A stretch of DNA of 18,914 nucleotides, taken from Pseudomonadota bacterium (GTDB lineage Bacteria; Pseudomonadota; Alphaproteobacteria; Sphingomonadales; Sphingomonadaceae). Made by a program: the position numbers and the translations under genes. The notes under the pieces are model-generated. The model saw only the letters and a list, made by a program, of their open reading frames with translations. It had not been told where the DNA came from and made no database searches. Below, piece by piece: positions 1 through 6,467 of this stretch (positions are counted from its first letter, which is position 1; each line of letters begins with the position of its first letter). Where the stretch lies: assembly GCA_023426225.1 (NCBI GenBank), contig JAFABD010000078.1, forward strand, positions 1-18,914, in the 5' to 3' direction.

Positions 1-590
1 CCAATGTCCTGCCCGCGCTCAAACCCGGCGAGTTCGTGTGGTTCGAGCCCCCGGCGGCGATCGCGGCGGCGATGCAGGCGCGCGGCGAGACGCTGTCGAT
101 CACCGTCGCGCGCGAGCCGCAGCTTGCCTATGTCTATCGCGGCGACCGGCTGGTGGGGTTCACGACGGTGTCGACCGGCGCGCCGGGGCGGCGCACGCCG
201 CTGGGCGAATTCACCATCCTGGAAAAGCGGGTGTTCCACCGCTCGAACCTGTACAGCAACGCGCCGATGCCGTTCATGCAGCGGCTGACCTGGGGCGGGA
301 TCGCGCTGCACGCGGGCGTGCTGCCGGGCTATCCGGCGTCGCATGGCTGCATCCGGCTGCCGCGCGCCTTTGCCGAACAGCTTTATGCGCTGACCCGGAT
401 CGGCGGCCATGTCTCGATCGTCGACAGCCATTTCGACCTGCCGCCCTTGCCCGAGCCGGTGCGGCCGCTTGCCGTCACGCCCCGGCTCGAGCCCGAGACG
501 CGCAATCTGGGCAACGGCGCGTTCGACGTGCTGACGCATGCCGGCGACCCGCCGCCCGAGCGGCCGCTCCCCGAATTGCCGCCGCGTTGA
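1..590 (+). CDS. L,D-transpeptidase, YkuD domain (5'-partial)
   Basis: Periplasmic L,D-transpeptidases form 3-3 crosslinks in peptidoglycan or attach proteins to it through a catalytic cysteine. The reading frame is open from base 3 with no start before the window edge, so the N-terminus (and any signal peptide) is missing. The GTG at 36 is probably internal, because the preceding residues (NVLPALKPGEFVW) read as family sequence. The YkuD core is clear: the strand 'QLAYVYRGDRLVG', then 'STGAPGRRTPLGEF', then 'LHAGVLPGYPASHGCIRLP'. The nucleophile Cys codon is at 348-350, inside HGCIRLP. After the catalytic domain there is a proline/arginine-rich tail to the stop. The next gene lies 95 bases downstream on the same strand and need not be co-transcribed. 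The family assignment is firm; which crosslink it makes cannot be told. Confidence 0.92.
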   Translation, partial: NVLPALKPGEFVWFEPPAAIAAAMQARGETLSITVAREPQLAYVYRGDRLVGFTTVSTGAPGRRTPLGEFTILEKRVFHRSNLYSNAPMPFMQRLTWGGIALHAGVLPGYPASHGCIRLPRAFAEQLYALTRIGGHVSIVDSHFDLPPLPEPVRPLAVTPRLEPETRNLGNGAFDVLTHAGDPPPERPLPELPPR

Positions 591-685
591 TCCAGGGCGC
601 ACTTGCCGTGCGCGACAGCTTGCAACCGGGCGCGAAACCCGCCCATTAGCCCTACGTTCATCCAGCGGCAGCAAGAAGGAAGGCC

Positions 686-910
686 ATGAGCAACACGCCC
701 CCCAATCCCGCCGAGAACCCCATCGAGCAGGTCGAGGAATCGTCGAAGGAAAGCGAGACGCTCGCCGCCGTCCGCGCGCTGGGCGAGGCCAGCAAGCGCT
801 GGTCGCCGAGCCGCAAGCAACTGGGCATCGGCGCCGCCGTCGGCATCGGATCGGCCGCGGTGGTCGCCGGGCTGCTGTTCTGGCGCGGCAACCGCAAGGA
901 CGGGAAGTAA
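686..910 (+). CDS. small single-pass membrane protein, unknown function
   Basis: A 74-residue protein with three visible parts. Residues 1-25 are polar and acidic, with many Asn, Pro and Glu. Residues ~26-47 are a probable amphipathic/basic helix (ALGEASKRW, RKQ). Residues ~48-68 form one transmembrane helix rich in Gly, Ala and Val, followed by a positive end (RGNRKDGK), which suggests the C-terminus stays in the cytoplasm. A strong purine-rich Shine-Dalgarno (AAGAAGGAAGG) sits just before the ATG and fixes the start. The Gly-rich helix after a basic turn resembles the C-terminal anchor of ElaB/YqjD (DUF883) proteins, which tether to the inner membrane, but the N-terminal part does not visibly match. 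This is only a resemblance. It is convergent with the oxidoreductase gene that ends at 966. Confidence 0.75.
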   Translation: MSNTPPNPAENPIEQVEESSKESETLAAVRALGEASKRWSPSRKQLGIGAAVGIGSAAVVAGLLFWRGNRKDGK

Positions 911-919
911 TCGCGGCGC

Positions 920-954
920 CCGGGCGGCTGCGGCGACATGGCCGCGGCGCCCGG
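920..954. terminator. imperfect GC-rich stem-loop between convergent genes
   Basis: CCGGGCG (920-926) pairs with CGCCCGG (948-954). The inner part pairs only with bulges, and there is no T-tract. It fills the 55-base gap between two converging genes, where a bidirectional terminator would be expected. A 12-base direct repeat, CGCGGCGCCCGG, overlaps it (912-923 and 943-954). Confidence 0.35.
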
Positions 955-965
955 TGCGGGGCGGC

Positions 966-1952
966 TCAGGCGGCGGCGCGGTAGATGGCGTCGAGCGTGC
1001 GGGCCGTCCAAAGATAGCTCTCGGCCGCCGGGTCATAGCCGCGCGCGGCGGCGAGTTGCGCCGCCCACGCCACGGCTTCGCGCCCGCCCCATTCGTCGGG
1101 CGGATCGACCAGCCGCTCGCGCGCGGTGCCGCGGTGCAGATCGAGCGTGAAGTCGTAGAACGAGCCGCCCTGGTTGGCGAACACGAGCGCGCCGGTGCGG
1201 CCGATCAGCCGGGCCTCGATCACCGCGTCCTGGCCCGCGGGAAGCTCCCACGAACAGGCGAGCCGGACGACGGTGCCGTCCTCGGCCTCAAGCTGGGCAT
1301 AGGCGAGATCCTCGACCGCGGTGCGGGCGGCGATACGCGCGCCGTGCGCGAAGAGCGCGGTGTTGATGCGCCGCCAGACGAGCGGGCCGAGCACGACCCC
1401 GACCAGATCGACGAGGTGGCTGCCCAGGTCGACGAGACAGCCGCCGCCCGCGAGTGCGGGATCGCGGAACCAGGACTTGCCCGGGCCATAGGCGTTGTCG
1501 AAGCGCAGCTCGACGGCATGGACGCGGCCGATCGCGCCCGTTGCGACCCGGTCGCGCAGCGCCGTGACCGCGCGCGTGCGGCGATAGGAGAAATCGACCC
1601 CGAGCAGCCGGTCGGCGGCCCGCGCGGCGGCGAGCGCGGTACGCGTTTCATCGGCGTCGCGTCCCAGCGGTTTCTGGCAGAACACGGCGAGCCCGCGTTC
1701 GAGCGCGGCGATCGTCTGGGCGGTGTGGAGTGCGCGGGGGGTGGCGATGACGACGCCGTCGAGCGGGTGCGCGAGCATCGCGGCGAGATCGGCGAAGACC
1801 GCCGCATCGGGGGCGATCGCGCGCGCCTGCGCCAGCGCGTCGGGATCGGGTTCGACGATCGCGGCGACGCGCGCATGGCCGCTGTCGACCAGCGCCTGCA
1901 TCCGGTGACGGCCGATCCAGCCGGCGCCGACAAAGCCGAGCCGCAACGTCAT
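966..1952 (-). CDS. Gfo/Idh/MocA-family NAD(P)-dependent oxidoreductase
   Basis: A 328-residue cytoplasmic dehydrogenase of the family acting on sugars, inositols or their nucleotide-linked forms. The N-terminal Rossmann fold starts 'LRLGFVGAGWIGRH' (GxGxxG at residues 9-14). The family's EKP motif appears as QKP at 93-95. The C-terminal substrate domain carries 'GGGCLVDLGSHLVDL', with Asp175 and His179 at the usual substrate/catalytic positions. Length is normal and both ends look complete. The start is the ATG that overlaps the stop of the upstream dehydrogenase gene (ATGA), implying translational coupling. The open frame continues upstream through that gene, but this is only an overlapping frame. 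Neighbours suggest oxidation/reduction of an inositol or sugar intermediate; the substrate cannot be read from sequence. Any promoter upstream of the inositol-phosphate synthase was probably lost (see the junction near 3797). Confidence 0.9.
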   Translation of the reverse strand: MTLRLGFVGAGWIGRHRMQALVDSGHARVAAIVEPDPDALAQARAIAPDAAVFADLAAMLAHPLDGVVIATPRALHTAQTIAALERGLAVFCQKPLGRDADETRTALAAARAADRLLGVDFSYRRTRAVTALRDRVATGAIGRVHAVELRFDNAYGPGKSWFRDPALAGGGCLVDLGSHLVDLVGVVLGPLVWRRINTALFAHGARIAARTAVEDLAYAQLEAEDGTVVRLACSWELPAGQDAVIEARLIGRTGALVFANQGGSFYDFTLDLHRGTARERLVDPPDEWGGREAVAWAAQLAAARGYDPAAESYLWTARTLDAIYRAAA

Positions 1953-2938
1953 GCGAACGTCACCAGCGCCTTGATGAAGTCGCCGGGCTTGTCGGCGGTG
2001 GCGTCGAGCGCCTCGCCGAGCCGCTCGATCGGGTAGCGCGCGCTGTAGAGCGGACGCGGATCGAGCCGCCCGCCGGCGACCGCCTCGACCGCCTCGCGAA
2101 GCCCGCGCAGCTGCACCGCGGGGTCGCGCTCGTGCGCGTTGACGACGTCGATGCCCTTCCAGTTCCATTGCTGCATGTTGACCTGACGCGGCCCGTCCTG
2201 GTGATAGCCCGCGATCACCAGCCGGCCGCCTTCGCATACCAGCTCGCCCGCGAGATCGAGCGGCCATTGCTTGCCCACCGCTTCGATCACGCGATCGCAG
2301 CCGCGCTGATCCGTGAGATCGCGGACGCGGGCGAGGATGGTGGCGTGGTCGTCCATCGGTACCGTTTCCGCCGCGCCGAAGTCGCGCGCGAGCGCGAGCG
2401 CGCGTTCGCGGCGCGAGACGGCGATGACGCGCGCGCCCGCGGCGCTCGCCAGCCGCGTGAGGATCGCGCCCAGAAAGCCGATGCCGATGATCGCGACATC
2501 CTGTCCCGCCGTGATGTCGGCGCGGCGGAAGATGTTGAACGCACAGCCGATCGCCTCGCCCGGAAAGGGCTGGCCGGCAAGCCCCGGCGGCAGCGCGACG
2601 CAGCGGTCGGCGGCGACGACGTCATAGCCGGCATAGCTGGCGTGCGAGAGCGCGGCGACGCGCGTGCCGGGGGCGGGCGCGGTGACGCCCGGCCCGACCG
2701 CCTCCACCACGCCCCACGGCTCGTGCCCCATCGCGCCGGGTGCGAGCGGATAGGAGATCCATTCGGACCCCTGCCACGGCAGCAGGTTCGAGGCGCAGAC
2801 GCCGCACCCCTCGACGCGGAGCAGCACCTCGCCGGGGCCGGGAACAGGGACGGGCGCGTCGACCACGCGCAGCGTGCGGGGGGCGACCAGTTGCGCGGCC
2901 GCCATGCGGGCGGCCGTCATCGCGGGCGATTGCAGCAT
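1949..2938 (-). CDS. zinc-type medium-chain alcohol dehydrogenase-like protein (MDR superfamily)
   Basis: A 329-residue MDR dehydrogenase. The GroES-like domain contains 'VEGCGVCASNLLPW' (Cys48, a probable catalytic zinc ligand) and 'GHEPWG' (His72, Glu73). The Rossmann domain contains 'IIGIGFLGAILTRLA'. The four-cysteine lobe that binds structural zinc in classical alcohol dehydrogenases is absent. The stretch after GHE runs straight into 'VAALSHASYAGYDVV', so this belongs to an MDR subgroup with one zinc site. Towards the C-terminus, 'NMQQWNWKGIDVVNAHERDP' is a distinctive block. The start is the ATG at 2938 because AGGAG lies five bases ahead of it; the longer frame to 3013 lacks such support. 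It is co-directional with, and overlaps by four bases, the Gfo/Idh/MocA gene. It probably oxidises a polyol or sugar alcohol; substrate unknown. Confidence 0.88.
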   Translation of the reverse strand: MLQSPAMTAARMAAAQLVAPRTLRVVDAPVPVPGPGEVLLRVEGCGVCASNLLPWQGSEWISYPLAPGAMGHEPWGVVEAVGPGVTAPAPGTRVAALSHASYAGYDVVAADRCVALPPGLAGQPFPGEAIGCAFNIFRRADITAGQDVAIIGIGFLGAILTRLASAAGARVIAVSRRERALALARDFGAAETVPMDDHATILARVRDLTDQRGCDRVIEAVGKQWPLDLAGELVCEGGRLVIAGYHQDGPRQVNMQQWNWKGIDVVNAHERDPAVQLRGLREAVEAVAGGRLDPRPLYSARYPIERLGEALDATADKPGDFIKALVTFA

Positions 2939-2969
2939 CGAAACTCCTGTGGCGAAGGGCGAAGGGCGA

Positions 2970-3821
2970 TCAGGCGGCGAGGAACGCCTCGAGCGCGGCG
3001 CGGGCGTCGTCATCGGTCATCTGGCGCGGCGGATGCTTGCAGAACCAGGCCGCGGCAGCCTCGATCGGCCCCGAGAGCCCGCGGTCGGCGGCGACCTTGG
3101 CGCAGCGGATCATGTCGATCGCGACCCCTGCCGAATTGGGGCTGTCCTCCACCGAAAGGCGCAGTTCGAGGTTCATCGGAACGCCGCCGAACAGCCGCCC
3201 CTCCATGCGCAGGAAGCAGACCTTGTTGTCGTTCTGCCACGCGACATAATCGGAGGGGCCGACATGGATGTCGGCGTCGGCGAGGCGCTCGGCGGCGACC
3301 GACTGCACCGCTTCGGTCTTCGACCGCTTCTTGGCGGCGAGGCGGCGGCGTTCGAGCATGTTGAGGAAGTCGGTATTGCCGCCGGTATTGAGCTGATAGG
3401 TGCGATCGAGCGCAACGCCGCGCTTGGCGAACAGGTCGGTCAGCACGCGGTGGACGATCGTCGCGCCGAGCTGGGCCTTGATGTCGTCGCCGATGATCGG
3501 CACGCCCGCCGCGCGGAACCGGGCGGCCCAGCCGGGATCGCTGGCGAGGAACACCGGGATCGCGTTGACGAAGGCGACGCCCGCCTGAAGCGCGCAGCCG
3601 GCATAGAATTCGGTTGCCGCCTGCGACCCGACGGGAAGGTAGTTGATCATCACGTCGGTCGCGGTTTCGCGCAGCGCGGCGACCACCGCGGCATCGGGTT
3701 CGGGCGCGTCGGCGGGAACGAAGCCGCGTTCGGGCGGATAGTCGCGCATGTGATCGGCGACGCCGTCGAGCAGCCGCCCCATGCGGACCGGCGTGCCGTG
3801 CGGGGCGGCGTGCCTGATCAC
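2970..3821 (-). pseudogene. inositol-3-phosphate synthase, N-terminally truncated
   Basis: Myo-inositol-1-phosphate synthase converts glucose 6-phosphate to inositol 3-phosphate with bound NAD. The 283-residue open frame matches the middle and C-terminal parts of the family: 'INYLPVGSQAATEFYA', 'FVNAIPVFLAS', 'IIGDDIKAQLGATIVHRVL', 'LNTGGNTDFLNM', 'KKRSKTEAVQS' and 'HVGPSDYV'. The family normally begins with about 90-100 more residues, including the first half of the NAD-binding fold with its Gly-rich turn. None of that is present. Recognisable homology starts at 'GTPVRMGRLLDGV' (~3797), and the few codons upstream to the GTG at 3821 are antisense to a glycosyltransferase fragment. I therefore treat it as a remnant, very unlikely to bind NAD properly. 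It lies 31 bases upstream of the dehydrogenase gene and was probably the first gene of that operon. Confidence 0.82.
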
Positions 3822-4053
3822 CGACGCGTGGGAAGGGATCGCGCTGTTCCTCGAACCCGATCGCGAGGTGCTGGTCGCGCGCGACGGCCGCGACGTTGCC
3901 GAGCACCTTGCCGCGCTGACGCCCGAGCGCGCGCGTGCGATCGGGCAGGCGGCGCGCGACCGGGTGCTGCGCGAACATTGCTATTCGCACCGCGGCGCGA
4001 TCGTCGATCGCGTCCTGCGTGCCACGCTCGAACAGGCGAGGGCCGTCGCATGA
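3799..4053 (+). pseudogene. glycosyltransferase (CgeB-like), C-terminal fragment
   Basis: About 84 codons from the C-terminal end of a GT-B glycosyltransferase. The segment 'CGAACLITDAWEGIALFLEP' aligns directly with 'CGAAILSDRWDGIEDVLVP' in the complete glycosyltransferase that follows. The remainder, through 'RVLREHCYSHRGAI', also aligns with it, so it is the nucleotide-sugar-binding end of a close family member. The N-terminal ~300 residues are absent. The only in-frame ATG (3781) lies in sequence antisense to the inositol-phosphate synthase remnant, so any product would start with a few unrelated residues. Its stop overlaps the next gene's start (ATGA), indicating an original two-glycosyltransferase operon. 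It cannot be functional alone, since the acceptor-binding domain is missing. Confidence 0.8.
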
Positions 4054-5300
4054 ACATCGTCGTCTTTGGGCTGAGCATCACCTCGTCCTGGGGCAACGGC
4101 CATGCCACCACCTGGCGTGCGTTGCTCCGGGCGATGGCGGCGCGGGGGCATTCGATCCACTTCCTCGAACGTGACGTTCCCTGGTACGCGCCGCACCGCG
4201 ACCTGGCCGAGCCCGGATTTTGCCGATTGACGCTCTATCGGGACCGCGACGAACTCGACGCGTATCTGCCGCAGGTGCGGGCCGCGGATGCAGTGCTGAT
4301 CGGCTCCTATGTCCCCGAAGGCGTCGAGATCGCGCGATGGGTGCAGCGGCACGCGCGCGGTACGATCGCCTTTTACGACATCGACACGCCGGTCACGCTG
4401 GCGAAGCTGGCCGCGGGCGACCATGAATATGTCGATCGCGACGTGATCGCGGGCCTTGACCTCTATCTGTCGTTCACCGGCGGCCCGACCTTGCGGCGGC
4501 TCGAACGCGACCATGGCGCGCCCGCCGCGGCGGCGCTCTATTGCTCGGTCGACGCCGATCGCTATCGCCCGACCGGCGCGGCCAAGCGCTGGGATCTTTC
4601 CTATCTCGGCACCTATAGCCCCGATCGCCAGCCGACGCTCGAACGGCTGCTGATCGAACCGGCGCGCCGCGCGCCTCACCGGCGCTTCGTCGTTGCCGGG
4701 CCGCAATATCCCGACACGATCGACTGGCCCGCCAATGTCGAGCGGATCGAGCATTGCCCGCCCGACGCCCATGCCGATTTCTATTCGGCGTCGCGTTTCA
4801 CGCTGAACGTCACCCGTGCCGACATGCGCGCGGCAGGATGGTCGCCTTCGGTCCGGCTGTTCGAGGCGGGTGCGTGCGGCGCCGCCATCCTGTCGGACCG
4901 CTGGGACGGCATCGAGGACGTGCTTGTCCCCCCGCGCGAAATCGGACTGGTCGACGACACCGAGGCGGTGCTCGCCGCGCTCGAGAATGACGCGCTTGCC
5001 GCCGCCATGGGCGAGGCCGGCCGCCGTGCCGTGCTCGCCCGCCATACCGCCGGCCATCGCGCCGCCGAACTCGAGCGACTGTTGCTCGACCACGCTGCTC
5101 CCACTGCGACCCGCGCCGCCCCGCTCGCCCCGATGGCGGCCGTGCGATGCAGTTGCTCGGCTGGCGGCCGACGACGCCGCTCGAGACCGGGCTCGCGCGG
5201 ACAATCGCCTGGTTCCGCGACGTCGACATCCGCGACGACAACGCTGCGGTGCGGCCGTTGCTGTCGGTTGCCGCCGAGTAGCGCGGGCGGCGGCGCCTAA
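4050..5300 (+). CDS. glycosyltransferase, CgeB/GT-B type, with an aberrant C-terminal tail
   Basis: A 416-codon frame beginning 'MNIVVFGLSITSSWGNGHATTWR', the N-terminal glycine-rich acceptor-domain signature of CgeB-like glycosyltransferases. 'DIDTPVTLAKL' and 'LSFTGGPTLRRLE' lie in the middle. The C-terminal donor-binding domain includes 'FTLNVTRADMRAAGWSPSVRLFEAGACGAA'. The start is set by ATGA overlap with the preceding fragment and a GAGG about nine bases upstream. By comparison with that fragment, the natural protein should end around codon 350 ('LLLDHAAPTA', ~5100). The last ~65 codons are low-complexity Ser/Arg/Gly sequence, the wrong-frame reading of an epimerase fragment, so the original stop was lost at a second junction. 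The catalytic fold looks complete and might still work. Donor and acceptor are unknown. With the upstream operon start deleted, expression is doubtful. Confidence 0.82.
   Translation: MNIVVFGLSITSSWGNGHATTWRALLRAMAARGHSIHFLERDVPWYAPHRDLAEPGFCRLTLYRDRDELDAYLPQVRAADAVLIGSYVPEGVEIARWVQRHARGTIAFYDIDTPVTLAKLAAGDHEYVDRDVIAGLDLYLSFTGGPTLRRLERDHGAPAAAALYCSVDADRYRPTGAAKRWDLSYLGTYSPDRQPTLERLLIEPARRAPHRRFVVAGPQYPDTIDWPANVERIEHCPPDAHADFYSASRFTLNVTRADMRAAGWSPSVRLFEAGACGAAILSDRWDGIEDVLVPPREIGLVDDTEAVLAALENDALAAAMGEAGRRAVLARHTAGHRAAELERLLLDHAAPTATRAAPLAPMAAVRCSCSAGGRRRRSRPGSRGQSPGSATSTSATTTLRCGRCCRLPPSSAGGGA
5105..5281 (+). pseudogene. NAD-dependent nucleotide-sugar epimerase/dehydratase, C-terminal remnant
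   Basis: In the +2 frame relative to the glycosyltransferase, about 58 codons read as the end of an extended-SDR sugar-nucleotide enzyme (UDP-glucuronate decarboxylase / UDP-glucose epimerase type). The key stretch is 'RPDGGRAMQLLGWRPTTPLE' followed by 'TGLARTIAWF', the family's terminal 'PD..rA..lLGW.P...l..GL..Ti.wf' pattern. A TAG closes it at 5279-5281, and an internal ATG lies at 5147. The Rossmann fold, the catalytic Tyr-x-x-x-Lys and about 270 residues are absent. It overlaps the aberrant tail of the glycosyltransferase frame. I infer that a full epimerase gene once followed the glycosyltransferases and was removed up to this point. Confidence 0.7.
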
Positions 5301-6025
5301 AGCCGCGGCGGGCTGTAGTCCGCCACGGCCGCCAGCGCCTCGCGGTCGGGAAGCGCGACGCCGTTGGGCGTGGTGTGGACGAGACCGTCGCGCCGCAACT
5401 GCTGCATCGTCCGGTTGAGATGGACGGTGGTGAGCCCGAGTACGTCGCCGAGCACTTCCTGCGTCAACGGCATCGCGAACCCCTGGCACACATCGAAGCC
5501 CGCATGTGCCAGCCGTTCGCGCAGTTCGAGCAGCAGGTGGGCGAGGCGCTCATAGGCCGATTGGCGGCCCAGCCGGGTGATCTGGTTGTGGAGGTGGAGC
5601 AACGTCAGCGCCGCCCCGCGCAGCCGCAACGTGTCGAATACGGGTTGCGCCCAGATTGCGGGATCGAGCGTGCAACTGGTCGCCGGGGTCAGCGCCACGA
5701 CGGCTTCGCCGGTCAGCGCGGGGTTGCTCGCGGTCGGCGCAATCAGGTCGCCGGGGAGCAGAAGCTCGAGGATCTGGCGGCGGCCGTCGGCAAGGATACG
5801 CGTTCGCGCCGCCCAGCCGGCGAGCAGGAGGCGGGGCGGCACGCCGGCGGCCGCACTCTCGGTCCCGATCGCGGTGCGGACGCCGTGCTGCCGCGGCGAG
5901 CCCATCGCGCCGAGAAGCAAGCTGAGCGCGCCTTCGTCGAGCGCCCCCAGGCGGCGAAGCCGGGGCAATGGCGGCGCGACGCCGTCGCGATCGGGCGAGG
6001 CATGCACGGGGGCCACGATGTTCAT
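5297..6025 (-). CDS. Crp/Fnr-family transcriptional regulator
   Basis: A 242-residue regulator with an N-terminal cyclic-nucleotide-binding-like beta-barrel and a C-terminal winged helix. The barrel is visible as 'LLLAGWAARTRILADGRRQILELLLPGDLI', the usual pattern before the PGD turn. A long dimerisation helix ('LARLGRQSAYERLAHLLLEL'-like, residues ~165-185) follows. The helix-turn-helix is 'LTQEVLGDVLGLTTVHLNRTMQQLRRDGLV', of FNR-like 'LTQEdLadaLGLT.vhvnR.l' type. There is no N-terminal Cys cluster for an Fe-S centre and no recognisable cAMP-contacting Arg/Ser pair, so the signal is unknown. The start at 6025 is chosen because the barrel begins soon after; the frame stays open upstream but without family sequence. 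A GGCGGTG stretch ahead of the ATG is a weak ribosome site. Its 3' end nearly meets the epimerase remnant. Confidence 0.85.
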   Translation of the reverse strand: MNIVAPVHASPDRDGVAPPLPRLRRLGALDEGALSLLLGAMGSPRQHGVRTAIGTESAAAGVPPRLLLAGWAARTRILADGRRQILELLLPGDLIAPTASNPALTGEAVVALTPATSCTLDPAIWAQPVFDTLRLRGAALTLLHLHNQITRLGRQSAYERLAHLLLELRERLAHAGFDVCQGFAMPLTQEVLGDVLGLTTVHLNRTMQQLRRDGLVHTTPNGVALPDREALAAVADYSPPRL

Positions 6026-6331
6026 CGCCGCACCGCCGCCCGCCGACGACGCGTCACGACCGGGCGGGGCGGGGTGCCCCGGCAACGGCGGCGACGGCGC
6101 GGCTTTCGAACAAGCGGCTGGACGACGGCATGCGCGGCTCCCCTGAAAATATATTTGTTCGTTCAACAGGTTATGAGAACGAGCGGCGGGCGTCCGCGCT
6201 CCCTTGGCGCGGGGCGGACGGCACGCGATTCGTCGCAATCCGCGCAAGTGCTTCAACGTGGCGCGGCCGACGATGTGCCGACGATCGGGCCAGACGTGCC
6301 GAAACATGGGCGGGGGGAGCGGGGAGAAGCG
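6026..6331. promoter_or_regulatory. 306-base gap with an AT-rich promoter-like island
   Basis: The gap upstream of the Crp/Fnr gene is GC-rich except for a sharp AT-rich island at about 6146-6176 (GAAAATATATTTGTTCG and the following TTCAACAGGTTATGAG). This is the likely promoter/operator for the regulator on the minus strand. TGTT-CGTTC-AACA is a short inverted repeat inside it that could be an operator half-site pair. No TTGAT-N4-ATCAA FNR box is seen. No additional gene is supported in this interval. Confidence 0.4.
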
Positions 6332-6408
6332 TGGCGCGCCCGGCAGGGTTCGAACCTGCGACCCCAAGCTTAGAAGGCTCGTGCTCTATCCAACTGAGCT
6401 ACGGGCGC
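6332..6408 (-). tRNA. tRNA-Arg, anticodon TCT
   Basis: On the minus strand the sequence folds as a standard cloverleaf of 77 bases. The acceptor GCGCCCG pairs with CGGGCGC. The D-arm is GCTC...GAGC. The anticodon stem CGAGC/GCTTG carries the loop CTTCTAA, giving anticodon TCT (its complement AGA is at 6372-6374). The variable loop has five bases. The T-arm is GCAGG-TTCGAAC-CCTGC, with discriminator G, and CCA is encoded in the gene (6332-6334 on the plus strand read TGG). It decodes AGA and, by wobble, AGG, which are rare codons in such a GC-rich genome. Confidence 0.97.
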
Positions 6409-6433
6409 GCGCTCGAATCCCGCCTAGCGCGGT

Positions 6434-6461
6434 TTGCGCGCGAACGGAACCGCCATATAGT
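6434..6461 (+). promoter_or_regulatory. candidate sigma-70 promoter for a leaderless yhhQ mRNA
   Basis: TTGCGC (6434-6439) and TATAGT (6456-6461) are separated by 16 bases. The -10 box matches the consensus at five of six positions; the -35 box matches only at TTG. The expected transcription start, seven bases after the -10 box, is the A of the ATG at 6468. There is no Shine-Dalgarno in between (CACGCC), which fits a leaderless transcript. Confidence 0.5.
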
Positions 6462-6467
6462 CACGCC

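Noticed and set aside
2874..4049. Long plus-strand extension upstream of glycosyltransferase 2, giving an 808-codon frame
   Set aside because: The extension is antisense to the dehydrogenase and MIPS remnant and has no family sequence. The real start is the ATG at 4050, shown by the conserved 'MNIVVFGLSITSSWGNG' beginning and the ATGA overlap.
3700..5300. Mobile element as the cause of the junctions
   Set aside because: No transposase frame, terminal inverted repeat or target-site duplication is visible at either junction, so a transposon-mediated event is not supported by this sequence.
6026..6367. N-terminal extension of the Crp/Fnr regulator through the tRNA gene
   Set aside because: The frame is open only by composition. 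It would include the tRNA-Arg sequence, and the barrel domain is complete from the ATG at 6025.
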